This document shows positions 27,497 through 36,115 of a stretch of 64,000 nucleotides of DNA, piece after piece. How positions within the stretch are numbered: the stretch's first letter is position 1; the number at the start of each line of letters is the position of its first letter. The translations under genes and the position numbers were made by a program. The stretch is from Cryomorphaceae bacterium (GTDB lineage Bacteria > Bacteroidota > Bacteroidia > Flavobacteriales_D > Sanyastnellaceae), in the NCBI GenBank assembly GCA_016124575.1, contig WGNM01000001.1:62001-126000 (forward strand), written 5' to 3'. The notes under the pieces are model-generated. The model worked only from the letters and a program-made list of their open reading frames with translations, had not been told where the DNA came from and searched no databases.

Positions 27497-27940
27497 ATGA
27501 CTGAGGCCCAGCCAGAAATACTATTGATTGAAGACAATTCAAACGACGCCGAACTGAGTCTGTTAGCTTTGAAGAAAGCAGGAATCAACAACGTCGTGAA
27601 GATTTTAAAAGACGGTGCGGAAGCTTTGGACTTTTTATTCAGCGAAGGCATGTATTCTGGCAAACAATTGCAATTTCAATTGAAGGTCGTTTTTCTAGAT
27701 TTAAAAATGCCTAAGATCAGCGGCTTTCAGGTTTTAGAGCGCGTGCGTTCAGCAGAGCAATTTAATAGCCTGCCCGTTGTAATTCTAAGTTCTTCTAATG
27801 TTGAGTCAGACATTATCAAAGCCTATAAACTTGGGGCAAACAGCTTCATTGTGAAACCTATCGATTATTCAAAACACGCAGCAGCTTTAAGCGGCGCAGC
27901 CCACTATTGGGTAAGAATCAATCAAACATTACTAGGATGA
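27497..27940 (+). CDS. Rcp-type single-domain response regulator
   Basis: A 147-residue stand-alone receiver. The acidic pocket is LLIEDNSNDAEL, the phospho-acceptor is in VFLDLKMPKISGF (Asp68), the switch serines are in ILSSSNVESD and the conserved Lys is in FIVKPIDY. The long insertion before the phospho-acceptor (FSEGMYSGKQLQFQL) is typical of the Rcp1 group that partners phytochrome-like and hybrid kinases. Its TGA overlaps the ATG of the hybrid kinase, so it is the first gene of a coupled pair. Confidence 0.87.
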   Translation: MTEAQPEILLIEDNSNDAELSLLALKKAGINNVVKILKDGAEALDFLFSEGMYSGKQLQFQLKVVFLDLKMPKISGFQVLERVRSAEQFNSLPVVILSSSNVESDIIKAYKLGANSFIVKPIDYSKHAAALSGAAHYWVRINQTLLG

Positions 27941-29505
27941 GTCAGGAAGCCGAGAACCCAATCGAGAAATTTGACAACGAATACCTGTACATCAATCAAG
28001 AAGATGGTGTGTTGCGTGTATTGTTGTTAGAAGATCTTTTGAGCGATGCTGAATTGATAAAGCTGCAGTTACGGAAGTTGCAGTTGGAAAAGCGCGTAGA
28101 ACATGTCACCAACAAAACAGACTTTGAATCGGCGTTGCTTCGTTTCAAGCCGCACCTAATACTTTCTGACTACGCCCTACCCCAATTCACGGGGATGGAT
28201 GCCTTGAAAATGATTCAATCATTCAACCCGTACATCCCGGTAATAATTTGCACTGGTTCTGTGAATGAAGAAACAGCGGTTGCTTGTATTAAGGCCGGGG
28301 CTGATGACTACATTTTGAAGGATTCAATGGGAAGGCTAACTTCAGCCATTGAAATTGCCGTGTCAGCAAAATCGAACCTCGTTTCGCGCGACAGAGCCAG
28401 CAATGACCTTTTGAAAAGCGAAGAGAATTTTAGGGCATTGGCACAGAATGCTCCTGACAACATATATAAGATAGCTCGGGATGGCGAGATATTGTATGTG
28501 AATTGCGACATCGACGGCATACCGAAAGACCAAGTAATAGGCAAAACCATTTACAGTTTCGTAAACCAGGAAAATGGCAAGAAAATGCGGAAGGCCATTG
28601 AAACTGCGTTTGATGGTGCCTTGACCGTGAGTGTTGAAATAGAGGGAAATCCTGACGACCCAGAATCACAGTGGTACTTCTGCCGAATTGGCCCTGTTAT
28701 GGAACATGATCAAGTAAAATCATTGGTTTTCATTTCGAGTAATATCACCGAGCGGGTAAAAGCCGAACGTGAGTTATATGACTTAAACCAAAAATTACAT
28801 CACCTTACCCAGCATCTCGAGAACATACGCGACGAAGAAAAAAAGAAGATTGCGATGGAGATTCATGACCAACTCGGTCAAGAATTGACAGGCAATAAGT
28901 TGGGCTTATTTTGGATCAAGCAACAATTGCAGTCTGAAGACCTAAAAAGTCAAAATGTAGAGCCGATAGTTGAGAAAGTCGACTATTTGGTTGACCTAAC
29001 TACACAAACCATTCAAACAGTAAGAAGAATAGCCCATGAATTGCGGCCAGTTGTGCTTGATGATATAGGCTTGATACCCGCCATTGAATGGCACGTGGGC
29101 AATTACAATAAAAACCATGAATCAACCACATGTCATCTCAACATTGAAATCGGTGATTTCACTTTTGAAAAGGAGTTTTCAACTGGATTGTACCGGATCA
29201 TGCAAGAGGCATTGACGAATATTAATCGCCATGCAGAAGCAAGCAATGCATGGGTAACCATGAAAGCTGAGAATAATTTATTCATTTTTAGCATAGAAGA
29301 CGATGGGAAGGGTATAGATATAAAGAGTGCCTTAAAATCAAAGAGTTTAGGTCTTTTTGGAATGCGTGAACGCATAAAAAAATGGAATGGTCATTTTGAT
29401 TTGAAAGGAAAGAAGGGAGAAGGAACCTCTATTACCTTATCTTTTGATATGGAATACCTTCAGGAACATAAGATTATAGAACAAGAGATAAATTATCGGA
29501 CATGA
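27937..29505 (+). CDS. REC-PAS-histidine kinase (HisKA_3, NarX/LiaS type)
   Basis: A 522-residue soluble kinase beginning at the ATG at 27937, which overlaps the preceding stop (ATGA). The N-terminal receiver (about residues 20-140) has LLLEDLLSDAEL, the phospho-acceptor in LILSDYALPQF and the Lys in DDYILKDS. A PAS domain follows (about 160-280). The HisKA_3 motif IAMEIHDQLGQELTGNKLG holds the phospho-acceptor His, and the ATPase domain ends with DDGKGIDI and SLGLFGMRERI. HisKA_3 kinases normally phosphorylate NarL/FixJ regulators, two of which follow directly. The N-terminal receiver suggests input from another kinase or from the adjacent receiver protein. Confidence 0.87.
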   Translation: MSQEAENPIEKFDNEYLYINQEDGVLRVLLLEDLLSDAELIKLQLRKLQLEKRVEHVTNKTDFESALLRFKPHLILSDYALPQFTGMDALKMIQSFNPYIPVIICTGSVNEETAVACIKAGADDYILKDSMGRLTSAIEIAVSAKSNLVSRDRASNDLLKSEENFRALAQNAPDNIYKIARDGEILYVNCDIDGIPKDQVIGKTIYSFVNQENGKKMRKAIETAFDGALTVSVEIEGNPDDPESQWYFCRIGPVMEHDQVKSLVFISSNITERVKAERELYDLNQKLHHLTQHLENIRDEEKKKIAMEIHDQLGQELTGNKLGLFWIKQQLQSEDLKSQNVEPIVEKVDYLVDLTTQTIQTVRRIAHELRPVVLDDIGLIPAIEWHVGNYNKNHESTTCHLNIEIGDFTFEKEFSTGLYRIMQEALTNINRHAEASNAWVTMKAENNLFIFSIEDDGKGIDIKSALKSKSLGLFGMRERIKKWNGHFDLKGKKGEGTSITLSFDMEYLQEHKIIEQEINYRT

Positions 29506-29546
29506 TGTAATAAAACCAATTGCCACACCAACCTCCCAAATACCCT

Positions 29547-30194
29547 ATGAAAACAATAGCAATATGTGATGACCATAAAATTGTTCGCGAAGGCTTGAAG
29601 CAAATCATTTCTTCGTTTACAAATTTTGAAATTATTGCAGACGTTGAAAGCGGTGAAGCGCTTTTTCACGCTTTGCGGACCAAAACTCCGGACATTATTA
29701 TACTGGACGTCTCGTTACCAGGACGCAGCGGACTAGAAGTATTGAAGCAAGTAAAGGCATTGCGACCTCAAATAAGTGTTCTTGTTTTGAGCATGTATCC
29801 GGAAGATCAATTTGCCATTCGTATGCTAAAGGCTGGAGCGTCGGGCTATTTGCACAAAGACTCAGAACCGGGGATACTTTTAGAAGCGCTGAATGTAATT
29901 TCAAAAGGTGGGGAGTATTTGAGTCCAAAAATCACACAACTACTATTCAAAGAAATGAGTGGCAATGGAGAGGCGCTGCCGCATAAAAGTTTATCTGATC
30001 GAGAATATGAAGTATTGCTTTATATAGGTGAAGGTAAAACCATCTCGGAAATAGGCGACCGTTTATCGTTAAGTGTTAAGACAATCAGCACGTACAGAAC
30101 GAGAATACTTGAGAAGATGAACTTGGATAACAATTCAGACCTTGTAAAGTACATCTTGTTGCACGAATTATCTGCAGGACAAACGAGTGCCTGA
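29547..30194 (+). CDS. NarL/FixJ-family response regulator (first of tandem pair)
   Basis: A 215-residue protein from the ATG at 29547. The earlier TTG at 29520 would add nine residues before the receiver begins. The receiver has AICDDHKIVREGLK and the phospho-acceptor in IIILDVSLPGRSG. The C-terminal LuxR HTH has LSDREYEVLLYIGEGKTISEI and KTISTYRTRILEKM. It is very similar to the next gene, with long identical runs such as VLSMYPEDQFAIRMLKAGAS, so the two arose by tandem duplication. The HTH recognition regions differ more (KTISEIGDRLSLS against KANNQIASQLSLS). Confidence 0.88.
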   Translation: MKTIAICDDHKIVREGLKQIISSFTNFEIIADVESGEALFHALRTKTPDIIILDVSLPGRSGLEVLKQVKALRPQISVLVLSMYPEDQFAIRMLKAGASGYLHKDSEPGILLEALNVISKGGEYLSPKITQLLFKEMSGNGEALPHKSLSDREYEVLLYIGEGKTISEIGDRLSLSVKTISTYRTRILEKMNLDNNSDLVKYILLHELSAGQTSA

Positions 30195-30263
30195 CAGACC
30201 AAGTAGGAATCATCCTACAAATTCTGCGTCCTACATCCTATATTATCTGACAGATTGATAGAA

Positions 30264-30271
30264 TAGTTTTG
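30264..30271 (+). promoter_or_regulatory. -7 element before the second NarL-type regulator
   Basis: TAGTTTTG is a full TAnnTTTG match, 27 nt before the ATG at 30299. It overlaps a TTG that would otherwise be an earlier start and so supports the ATG. The second regulator may be expressed independently of the kinase operon. Confidence 0.45.
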
Positions 30272-30298
30272 GCTAAGAAATCAATAAAACTGTCTATT

Positions 30299-30940
30299 AT
30301 GATTAATGTAGTTATTTGCGACGATCACAAAATTGTTAGAGAAGGCCTGAGCAAAATCATCTCAAATTTCCCGGATATCTCAATCATGGCGGATGACATT
30401 GCCAGTGGAGAAGAATTACTTCAACGCCTGCGTAATGGACAACCTGACATTATCATTCTCGACGTATCCTTACCTGGACGAAGTGGTTTAGAAGTTCTAA
30501 AGCAAATAAAAATATTCTATCCCGACATCAAAGTCCTCGTTCTGAGCATGTATCCAGAAGATCAGTTCGCTATTCGCATGTTGAAAGCAGGAGCTTCAGG
30601 ATACTTACATAAAGATTCGGCACCGGAGGTACTCATAGAAGCTATTCGCACCATTCAGCAAGGAGGAGAGTATTTAAGTCCCGCGATTACCAAGTTGCTT
30701 TATCGCGAAATGAACAACAAGAATCAAGAACTTCCTCACAAGCAGCTTTCGGACCGTGAATACGAAGTTTTTCTTGCCATTGGTGAAGGGAAAGCCAACA
30801 ATCAAATAGCTTCTCAATTGAGCTTGAGTGCCAAAACCATTTCAACTTACCGATCAAGAATTTTGAGTAAGATGAGTATGGAAAACAACTCAGACATGAT
30901 CAAGTACATCTTGCTGCACAACTTACTGCCATCTGCGTAG
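30299..30940 (+). CDS. NarL/FixJ-family response regulator (second of tandem pair)
   Basis: A 213-residue paralogue of the preceding regulator. The receiver starts VICDDHKIVREGLSK and has the phospho-acceptor in IIILDVSLPGRSG. The LuxR-type HTH has LSDREYEVFLAIGEGKANNQI and KTISTYRSRILSKM. The phosphorylation face is almost identical to its twin, which implies the same kinase, while the DNA-binding helices diverge, which implies different or overlapping targets. It has its own promoter-like element at 30264. Confidence 0.88.
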   Translation: MINVVICDDHKIVREGLSKIISNFPDISIMADDIASGEELLQRLRNGQPDIIILDVSLPGRSGLEVLKQIKIFYPDIKVLVLSMYPEDQFAIRMLKAGASGYLHKDSAPEVLIEAIRTIQQGGEYLSPAITKLLYREMNNKNQELPHKQLSDREYEVFLAIGEGKANNQIASQLSLSAKTISTYRSRILSKMSMENNSDMIKYILLHNLLPSA

Positions 30941-31005
30941 CAAAATAGAAAAGCACTTACAACATTGTAAGACATTGCCTTTCAAAATATGTCTCAAGGC
31001 TGATT

Positions 31006-31013
31006 TACCTTTA
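31006..31013 (+). promoter_or_regulatory. possible -7 element before the REC-PP2C gene
   Basis: TACCTTTA (one mismatch from TAnnTTTG) lies 10 nt before the TTG start at 31024. It would produce a leader of only a few bases and fits the TTG as start. Confidence 0.3.
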
Positions 31014-31023
31014 AGAGAAAAAA

Positions 31024-32793
31024 TTGACAACAAGTTTACTCACCGAACAAGAAGTTGACATCCGTATTCTGCTGTTGGAAGATTATCAGCTTGACGCCGA
31101 ATTGATTACAATTCAGATCAAACGAATTCATCCACGATGGGAGATTCGGCATGTTAAATCTAAAACCGACTTCAAACGCGAGTTAGTATCGTGGAATGCA
31201 GACATCGTTGTTAGCGATTATTCCCTTCATAACTTCACAGGAATAGAGGCGCTGCATTTGATGAAAGAAATGGATTCTCATGTTCCATTCATACTTATCA
31301 CCGGTGACATTTCTGAGGAGAAAATTCTTGAGTACACCAACGAAGGGGTTGATGATTACATCATGAAATCGTCGTTGCTTCGTCTTGAGTCAGCAATCAA
31401 AAATGCCGTCACAAGGAAGAATGCAGAAATCGAGAAGAAAACTGCCGTTGAGCGCTTGAATGAAACATCGAAACGATATAAAACCATTTTCGATAGAGCT
31501 GCCATTGCACTTATTGAGTTCCAGTTGGTTGTTGATTTTGAGATAAAAGACGCACAGTACAATTCTTACGTAAAAGACAACGCCTTCGTAAGTCACATGT
31601 TGAGTATACTGCACATCTCCGCTGCAAATGAAGAAGCAATAAATCTCTTTGATGTATCTGGCATTTCACAATTGGAAGAACATTTTAAGCATGTATTTCG
31701 AAGCGAGGGGGCATGTGTAATAAATGCTGTTATTGGTTCTTATTTGAAGAATAAGGCAGTTGCCGAAGTTGAATTCCAAACCGAGAATCTGGGTGGTACG
31801 AAATTGTTCTTGAAAGTACGCACAACAATTAACAAAGGACGACACCCTTCATTTACTGCCTCATTTATTGATTTGACCGCAATAAAAAAATCAGAGCGGG
31901 AAGTAAGAGAAATGATGGAGAAGTTGGAGATTACTGTTGGTGAACGGACATCTGAGTTGTCGAATGTAAATAACCTCCTCAAGTCAGAAGCAGAGGCCAA
32001 AGAGCGCATCAACAATGCTTTGCGAGAAAACTACATTCAGATGACAGAGAGCATCATTGCTGCGAAACGTATTCAACAGTTGCTACTTCCACCTCCAAGC
32101 TCAGTCGTTCAACGATTTAAAGACGCTTTTATCTATATGCGTCCAAAAGACATCGTGAGTGGTGATTTTTATTGGTTTCATCAACAAGACAACGAATGTT
32201 GGATAGCTTGTGTAGACTGCACAGGGCATGGAGTACCAGGCGCGTTTATGAGTATGATAAGTGCCAAGTTGCTGACACAGGCTATTGTTGAGAATAAAGA
32301 GACAGACCCTGGAATGGTGCTTGAGGCTATAGACGCTTATGTAGTAAGTGAATTGAAGCAGCACGACACCAATACACAGGTTAGTACAGGCATGGATATT
32401 TCGCTTTGTCACTTTAATTTCGATACCAATGAATTAAAATTCTCTGGTGCTTTCCATCAATTGTATCACATTCATAACCAGCACTTGGCCGTACACCGCG
32501 GCGATAGATACTCGCTTGGCGGCACCTTTGTGATGGCTAAAAAATCGTTTAAAACCCATCACATCACATTTAAAGACGGAGATAGTTTTTACATGTCCAC
32601 CGACGGATACGTAGATCAATTTGGTGGCGAAAAAAGTAAGAAATTCACCAAACGCCGATTTCAGGAATTGCTTGTACAAATGCACGGACTTACCATGTAC
32701 GAGCAAGAATTGAGAATCAAAAGTGAACTGCAAGACTGGAAGGGGGCAAATGCCCAAATTGATGATATACTTGTGATAGGGTTGCAGTGTTAG
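31024..32793 (+). CDS. receiver-linked PP2C (SpoIIE/RsbU-type) serine phosphatase
   Basis: A 589-residue protein starting at a TTG; the receiver begins only 13 residues later and the next in-frame Met would delete its acidic pocket. The receiver (about 12-135) has LLLEDYQLDAEL and the phospho-acceptor in IVVSDYSLHNFTG. It resembles the receiver of the kinase at 27937 more than it resembles typical regulators. A PAS-like region (about 150-290) and a coiled coil (about 295-345) lead into the PP2C domain (370-589), with RPKDIVSGDFYWF, the metal-binding VDCTGHGVPGAFMS and DGYVDQFGG. Phosphorylation would control dephosphorylation of an unknown target. No anti-sigma factor or STAS protein is nearby. 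Confidence 0.85.
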   Translation: MTTSLLTEQEVDIRILLLEDYQLDAELITIQIKRIHPRWEIRHVKSKTDFKRELVSWNADIVVSDYSLHNFTGIEALHLMKEMDSHVPFILITGDISEEKILEYTNEGVDDYIMKSSLLRLESAIKNAVTRKNAEIEKKTAVERLNETSKRYKTIFDRAAIALIEFQLVVDFEIKDAQYNSYVKDNAFVSHMLSILHISAANEEAINLFDVSGISQLEEHFKHVFRSEGACVINAVIGSYLKNKAVAEVEFQTENLGGTKLFLKVRTTINKGRHPSFTASFIDLTAIKKSEREVREMMEKLEITVGERTSELSNVNNLLKSEAEAKERINNALRENYIQMTESIIAAKRIQQLLLPPPSSVVQRFKDAFIYMRPKDIVSGDFYWFHQQDNECWIACVDCTGHGVPGAFMSMISAKLLTQAIVENKETDPGMVLEAIDAYVVSELKQHDTNTQVSTGMDISLCHFNFDTNELKFSGAFHQLYHIHNQHLAVHRGDRYSLGGTFVMAKKSFKTHHITFKDGDSFYMSTDGYVDQFGGEKSKKFTKRRFQELLVQMHGLTMYEQELRIKSELQDWKGANAQIDDILVIGLQC

Positions 32794-33722
32794 AACTCTG
32801 GTTTTCCCTTCCAACGGAGCAGCGGACTGAGCCAATATGGAGCTTTTGAAATCGTGAAGTACGGCGTTAAATTTCCACCAAAGCTCCTGAAGAACAGTTC
32901 GACGCCAGGAATCATGCTACCTTCGAAATCGAAAATTTTCAACCCCTTCATCTCGGCCTCGCACATAGAGCGGTAAATGATTGCACTCAAAGCCCCACCG
33001 TTTGCATTTCTATCGGCACCGCCAAAAAGATAATAACGGGATTTTTCATCATCGACAAATAGTGCAGAAGCAATTGTTTCACCATTAGCAGTTGCCTTGT
33101 AAGCTACTCCAGTAGTAAGAATTTTTGCTATCGCCTCATCATTTACAGCGAAACCCTTTGATTGTCCGCTAAAGTGCAGCCCCGTTAACAATTCCTTCAA
33201 ACCGCATTTTTCAACTACAACCCCATCTTTTTCAGCACTTCGAATTAAGTTCCTGCGTTTCGATGAAATACGGCTTAGCACCTCATCATCAGAGAAATGG
33301 AAACGGTACGTGTATTTAACTGCAGATTTGAATCCACCCCAAATAAACGGTTGGACATCTGTGATTTCAGGAGGAAAGGAAATGGTGAAGATTTTTGCTG
33401 GTTGTATTTTTAGCCAATTGCAGATCGCATCGAGGTATCTTTTTAGGCTTTCAGAATCATTCGAGCTGGGGACAAAGAACAGAGAACAATGCGGGTGATA
33501 GGCAGGATTTGCGATTGTTGGAATGCCCTTAAGTTTTATCCGTTGTACCAGGAAGCCACCACAAATGGCATCACCTTCAAAAAGAGCGAGTTGTTCAACA
33601 TCCGCGCCAGCGCCGGCGATTAAACTCGGTGTAAAGAACACCCCACCGTATTTCGCTGAAAGCAACTCAAACGACTGCCGATCAGGGAGATCAGCGACAC
33701 GCTTCACCCCTATTTCTGCCAT
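32790..33722 (-). CDS. FemAB/GNAT-like acyltransferase of the glycan cluster
   Basis: A 310-residue protein whose C-terminal half fits the GNAT-like FemAB fold: ISSKRRNLIRSAEKDGV, TIASALFVDDEKSRYYLFGG and FDFEGSMIPGVELFFRSFGG are characteristic. Such proteins transfer amino acids or acyl groups to peptidoglycan precursors or sugars. It is the last gene of a minus-strand cluster with a glycosyltransferase, flippase and dehydrogenase, so it may decorate a glycan. It overlaps the glycosyltransferase gene by 13 nt, and its 3' end overlaps the REC-PP2C gene tail to tail by 4 nt. Confidence 0.7.
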   Translation of the reverse strand: MAEIGVKRVADLPDRQSFELLSAKYGGVFFTPSLIAGAGADVEQLALFEGDAICGGFLVQRIKLKGIPTIANPAYHPHCSLFFVPSSNDSESLKRYLDAICNWLKIQPAKIFTISFPPEITDVQPFIWGGFKSAVKYTYRFHFSDDEVLSRISSKRRNLIRSAEKDGVVVEKCGLKELLTGLHFSGQSKGFAVNDEAIAKILTTGVAYKATANGETIASALFVDDEKSRYYLFGGADRNANGGALSAIIYRSMCEAEMKGLKIFDFEGSMIPGVELFFRSFGGNLTPYFTISKAPYWLSPLLRWKGKPEF

Positions 33723-34855
33723 ATTACATCTTTGTAGAGGTCAAAAAGCACCTGTTCTTCTTTCTCCCAATGCAGATCATTCTGGGCCTTAGTAAGTCCG
33801 CCATTGAAGACATGAAAATCTTTCCCCTTCAAATCATTCACAGCCATTTTCAAAGATTCGGCAGTAAATTCATTGAGCACCCAGCCGATGTTGTAGTCTT
33901 CGATAATTTTCCTGCAATCGGGCAAATCGTTAGAAAGAATCGGGATACCTGCTTGTATATACTCGAAAAGTTTATTTGGCAGGCAGAAAAGGTAGCTCAG
34001 GCAAGTTGGACGAACCGAGAGCAGACCAACATCCGCGCTAGCCGTGTGATCAAGCACCTCATGGTAAGGTACAGCGGGCATGAAATGTATATTTTCAAAA
34101 TCCCTTGCTGATTCTTCGACTAGATTCTGAAAGATTCCATACCCCATGCAAACCAAATGCGCACCAGAAATTTCCTTGAACGCTTGCAGCGCCTCTTCTA
34201 GTCCGCGGTTATAAGTAAAAGCCCCTTGATAGAGGAAAACAGGTTCATCATTGGGGATATTGAAACGCATTCTGAAGATATTCTTTTTGTCGGGAGACAC
34301 CAATTTGTGTGGCACATTTCGAACCAGCCAAACAGGGTCAACCCCATACCTTTCAGTATAAGCCTTTGCAATATTCGGACTAACCGTTATTACTGCTTTA
34401 GCGCGATGGATGAACAACTTTTCGAACCAGCGCACCAAGCGGCGTTCGAAAGAAGAGCGACCATTTCGTTCGCCTTCAAATTCATGACAATCGTATACCA
34501 GTTTTAGTTTAGGTCGAAAAAAGCGTGCTACCACCCCTATTCCGAAAGCTTCGATATCGTTGCAGTGCCAGACATCATATTTTCTATAATTCTTCACGAT
34601 TCTGAAGATGATCTCCATGAATTTGATCAACCCCCAAAAAGTTCCTTCAGGAAGGTTGATAGACTTCAAGGCAATTCTGTTCACCTCAATACCATCTTTC
34701 ACTTCAGATGCAGGTACATCGCCCTTCAACAAAGCAACAACTACGACTTCATAATTGGCATCTTGCAGCGATTTCGAGATTTTGTACACGCGATTATCTG
34801 TTGTGAAGTTATTCAGTACAACATTGGCAACACGTATTTTCTTATCTGAAATCAT
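33710..34855 (-). CDS. GT4-family glycosyltransferase
   Basis: A 381-residue GT-B enzyme. The N-terminal acceptor domain has RVANVVLNNFTTDNRVYKIS and YDCHEFEGERNG. The C-terminal nucleotide-sugar domain has FLYQGAFTYNRGLEEALQAF and a CLPNKLFEYIQAGIPILS segment that carries the donor-binding acidic residue. It is retaining by family, and donor and acceptor sugars are unknown. It overlaps the flippase gene by 4 nt (ATGA), so it probably acts on the lipid-linked glycan exported by that flippase. Confidence 0.85.
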   Translation of the reverse strand: MISDKKIRVANVVLNNFTTDNRVYKISKSLQDANYEVVVVALLKGDVPASEVKDGIEVNRIALKSINLPEGTFWGLIKFMEIIFRIVKNYRKYDVWHCNDIEAFGIGVVARFFRPKLKLVYDCHEFEGERNGRSSFERRLVRWFEKLFIHRAKAVITVSPNIAKAYTERYGVDPVWLVRNVPHKLVSPDKKNIFRMRFNIPNDEPVFLYQGAFTYNRGLEEALQAFKEISGAHLVCMGYGIFQNLVEESARDFENIHFMPAVPYHEVLDHTASADVGLLSVRPTCLSYLFCLPNKLFEYIQAGIPILSNDLPDCRKIIEDYNIGWVLNEFTAESLKMAVNDLKGKDFHVFNGGLTKAQNDLHWEKEEQVLFDLYKDVIWQK

Positions 34856-36114
34856 AGTTTCTCGGGAGATAGAAAGCGCAAGGTAATAAGAACATTAAAA
34901 ATGAAGTAAACGACCTTTGCGGCGACAAATACAACCATTGCTTCAAGCGGTTCGAGACCACTCCACCATGCGGCGTATAAAGCGACGAGGATAAGAACAA
35001 AATGCAAAGCATCGAGTTGGAAAATCAATTTTTGGCGGTGAATGCGATGAAGAATGAACGACAAAGCCGATGCCGTGAAATTTGCAGCAAACCAAAACAC
35101 CAAGATCCGCAGGTACTGCATAACATCGTACCATTCACTTCCAAAAACGAGCGCCATAGAATTGTCGGGTAAAATCCAAATGAAGACAATCATCGCCAAG
35201 CCAATGAGAGTGAAACGCCACAAGCTTTTTAGGTAATACGCTTTTAGATCGGCATCATCGATTTCGGTAATTCTTTGAAAATATACCTGAGAGAACGAAG
35301 TTGCAAGCATACTCAACGGCGCCATGATGATTCGTCGGGAAAGACCTAAAAATCCAATTGAAACAAGACCAGCCGGGCCGTACAAGTAGCCAAATATGGC
35401 TATGTGAGACCACTGAGAAAGTCGATTTAAAAGCGTTCCGAACATCGAATACCGTGGGTAATCTTTGTACTCCCGTGCCAGCGACCGCATTAACTTTTTG
35501 TCTATTCCCTTGAACTTTTCAGGAGTAATTGTAGTGAACCTCCACCACGAGTACGTAGCAGCGACAAAATGTGCGATGCCAACGCTCCAGACCAGACCAG
35601 CCCCGCCTAATTTAAACTTTGCGAAAAGGACTTTGAACGGCTCACTGACGACAGAAAACAGCGTTTTTCCGGTTGCTACAGGCTTGTACTGCTTTTGACG
35701 ACTAAACCAATACCCCAAACCTGTTGTCACGATAAAAAAGAAAACCGACGGACCGATTAACCATGTCAGACCTTTTAGCCCCTCATTCCCTAACCAACTG
35801 ACAATGAGGTCTTCGGCAAGAAAACAAACCACAGTTAGCGCCAAAGAGAACCAGAAACCGATTCGCATTACAAGCGCTAATAGATGTCGGGCATCGGTAT
35901 TTGATTTCGGCAACATGATAGCTGCCTCGTATCTTGCACCGGCAATAACACCTAGCACACCCAGAATCATTGCAAACTGTTCAAGCGTTGCAAATTCAGT
36001 TGGAGAATACAGCCGAGAAACGACAACAGAAAAGGCAAGAGCGATCAACTGACCGAGAGCCGTCCCTGTCATCAGGGTCAGAACATTTTTAACGAACGTT
36101 GATTTCAAGCGCAC
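34852..36114 (-). CDS. Wzx-like polysaccharide flippase
   Basis: A 420-residue polytopic membrane protein with about 12 hydrophobic segments. The N-terminal stretch VLTLMTGTALGQLIALAFSV and VSRLYSPTEFATLEQFAMIL are typical of MATE/oligosaccharide flippases that move lipid-linked glycans across the inner membrane. The start is a GTG at 36114, one base after the stop of the dehydrogenase gene. No wzy polymerase or wzz length regulator is visible in the cluster, so the glycan may be a single unit or the rest is elsewhere. Confidence 0.8.
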   Translation of the reverse strand: MRLKSTFVKNVLTLMTGTALGQLIALAFSVVVSRLYSPTEFATLEQFAMILGVLGVIAGARYEAAIMLPKSNTDARHLLALVMRIGFWFSLALTVVCFLAEDLIVSWLGNEGLKGLTWLIGPSVFFFIVTTGLGYWFSRQKQYKPVATGKTLFSVVSEPFKVLFAKFKLGGAGLVWSVGIAHFVAATYSWWRFTTITPEKFKGIDKKLMRSLAREYKDYPRYSMFGTLLNRLSQWSHIAIFGYLYGPAGLVSIGFLGLSRRIIMAPLSMLATSFSQVYFQRITEIDDADLKAYYLKSLWRFTLIGLAMIVFIWILPDNSMALVFGSEWYDVMQYLRILVFWFAANFTASALSFILHRIHRQKLIFQLDALHFVLILVALYAAWWSGLEPLEAMVVFVAAKVVYFIFNVLITLRFLSPEKL

Positions 36115-36115
36115 C

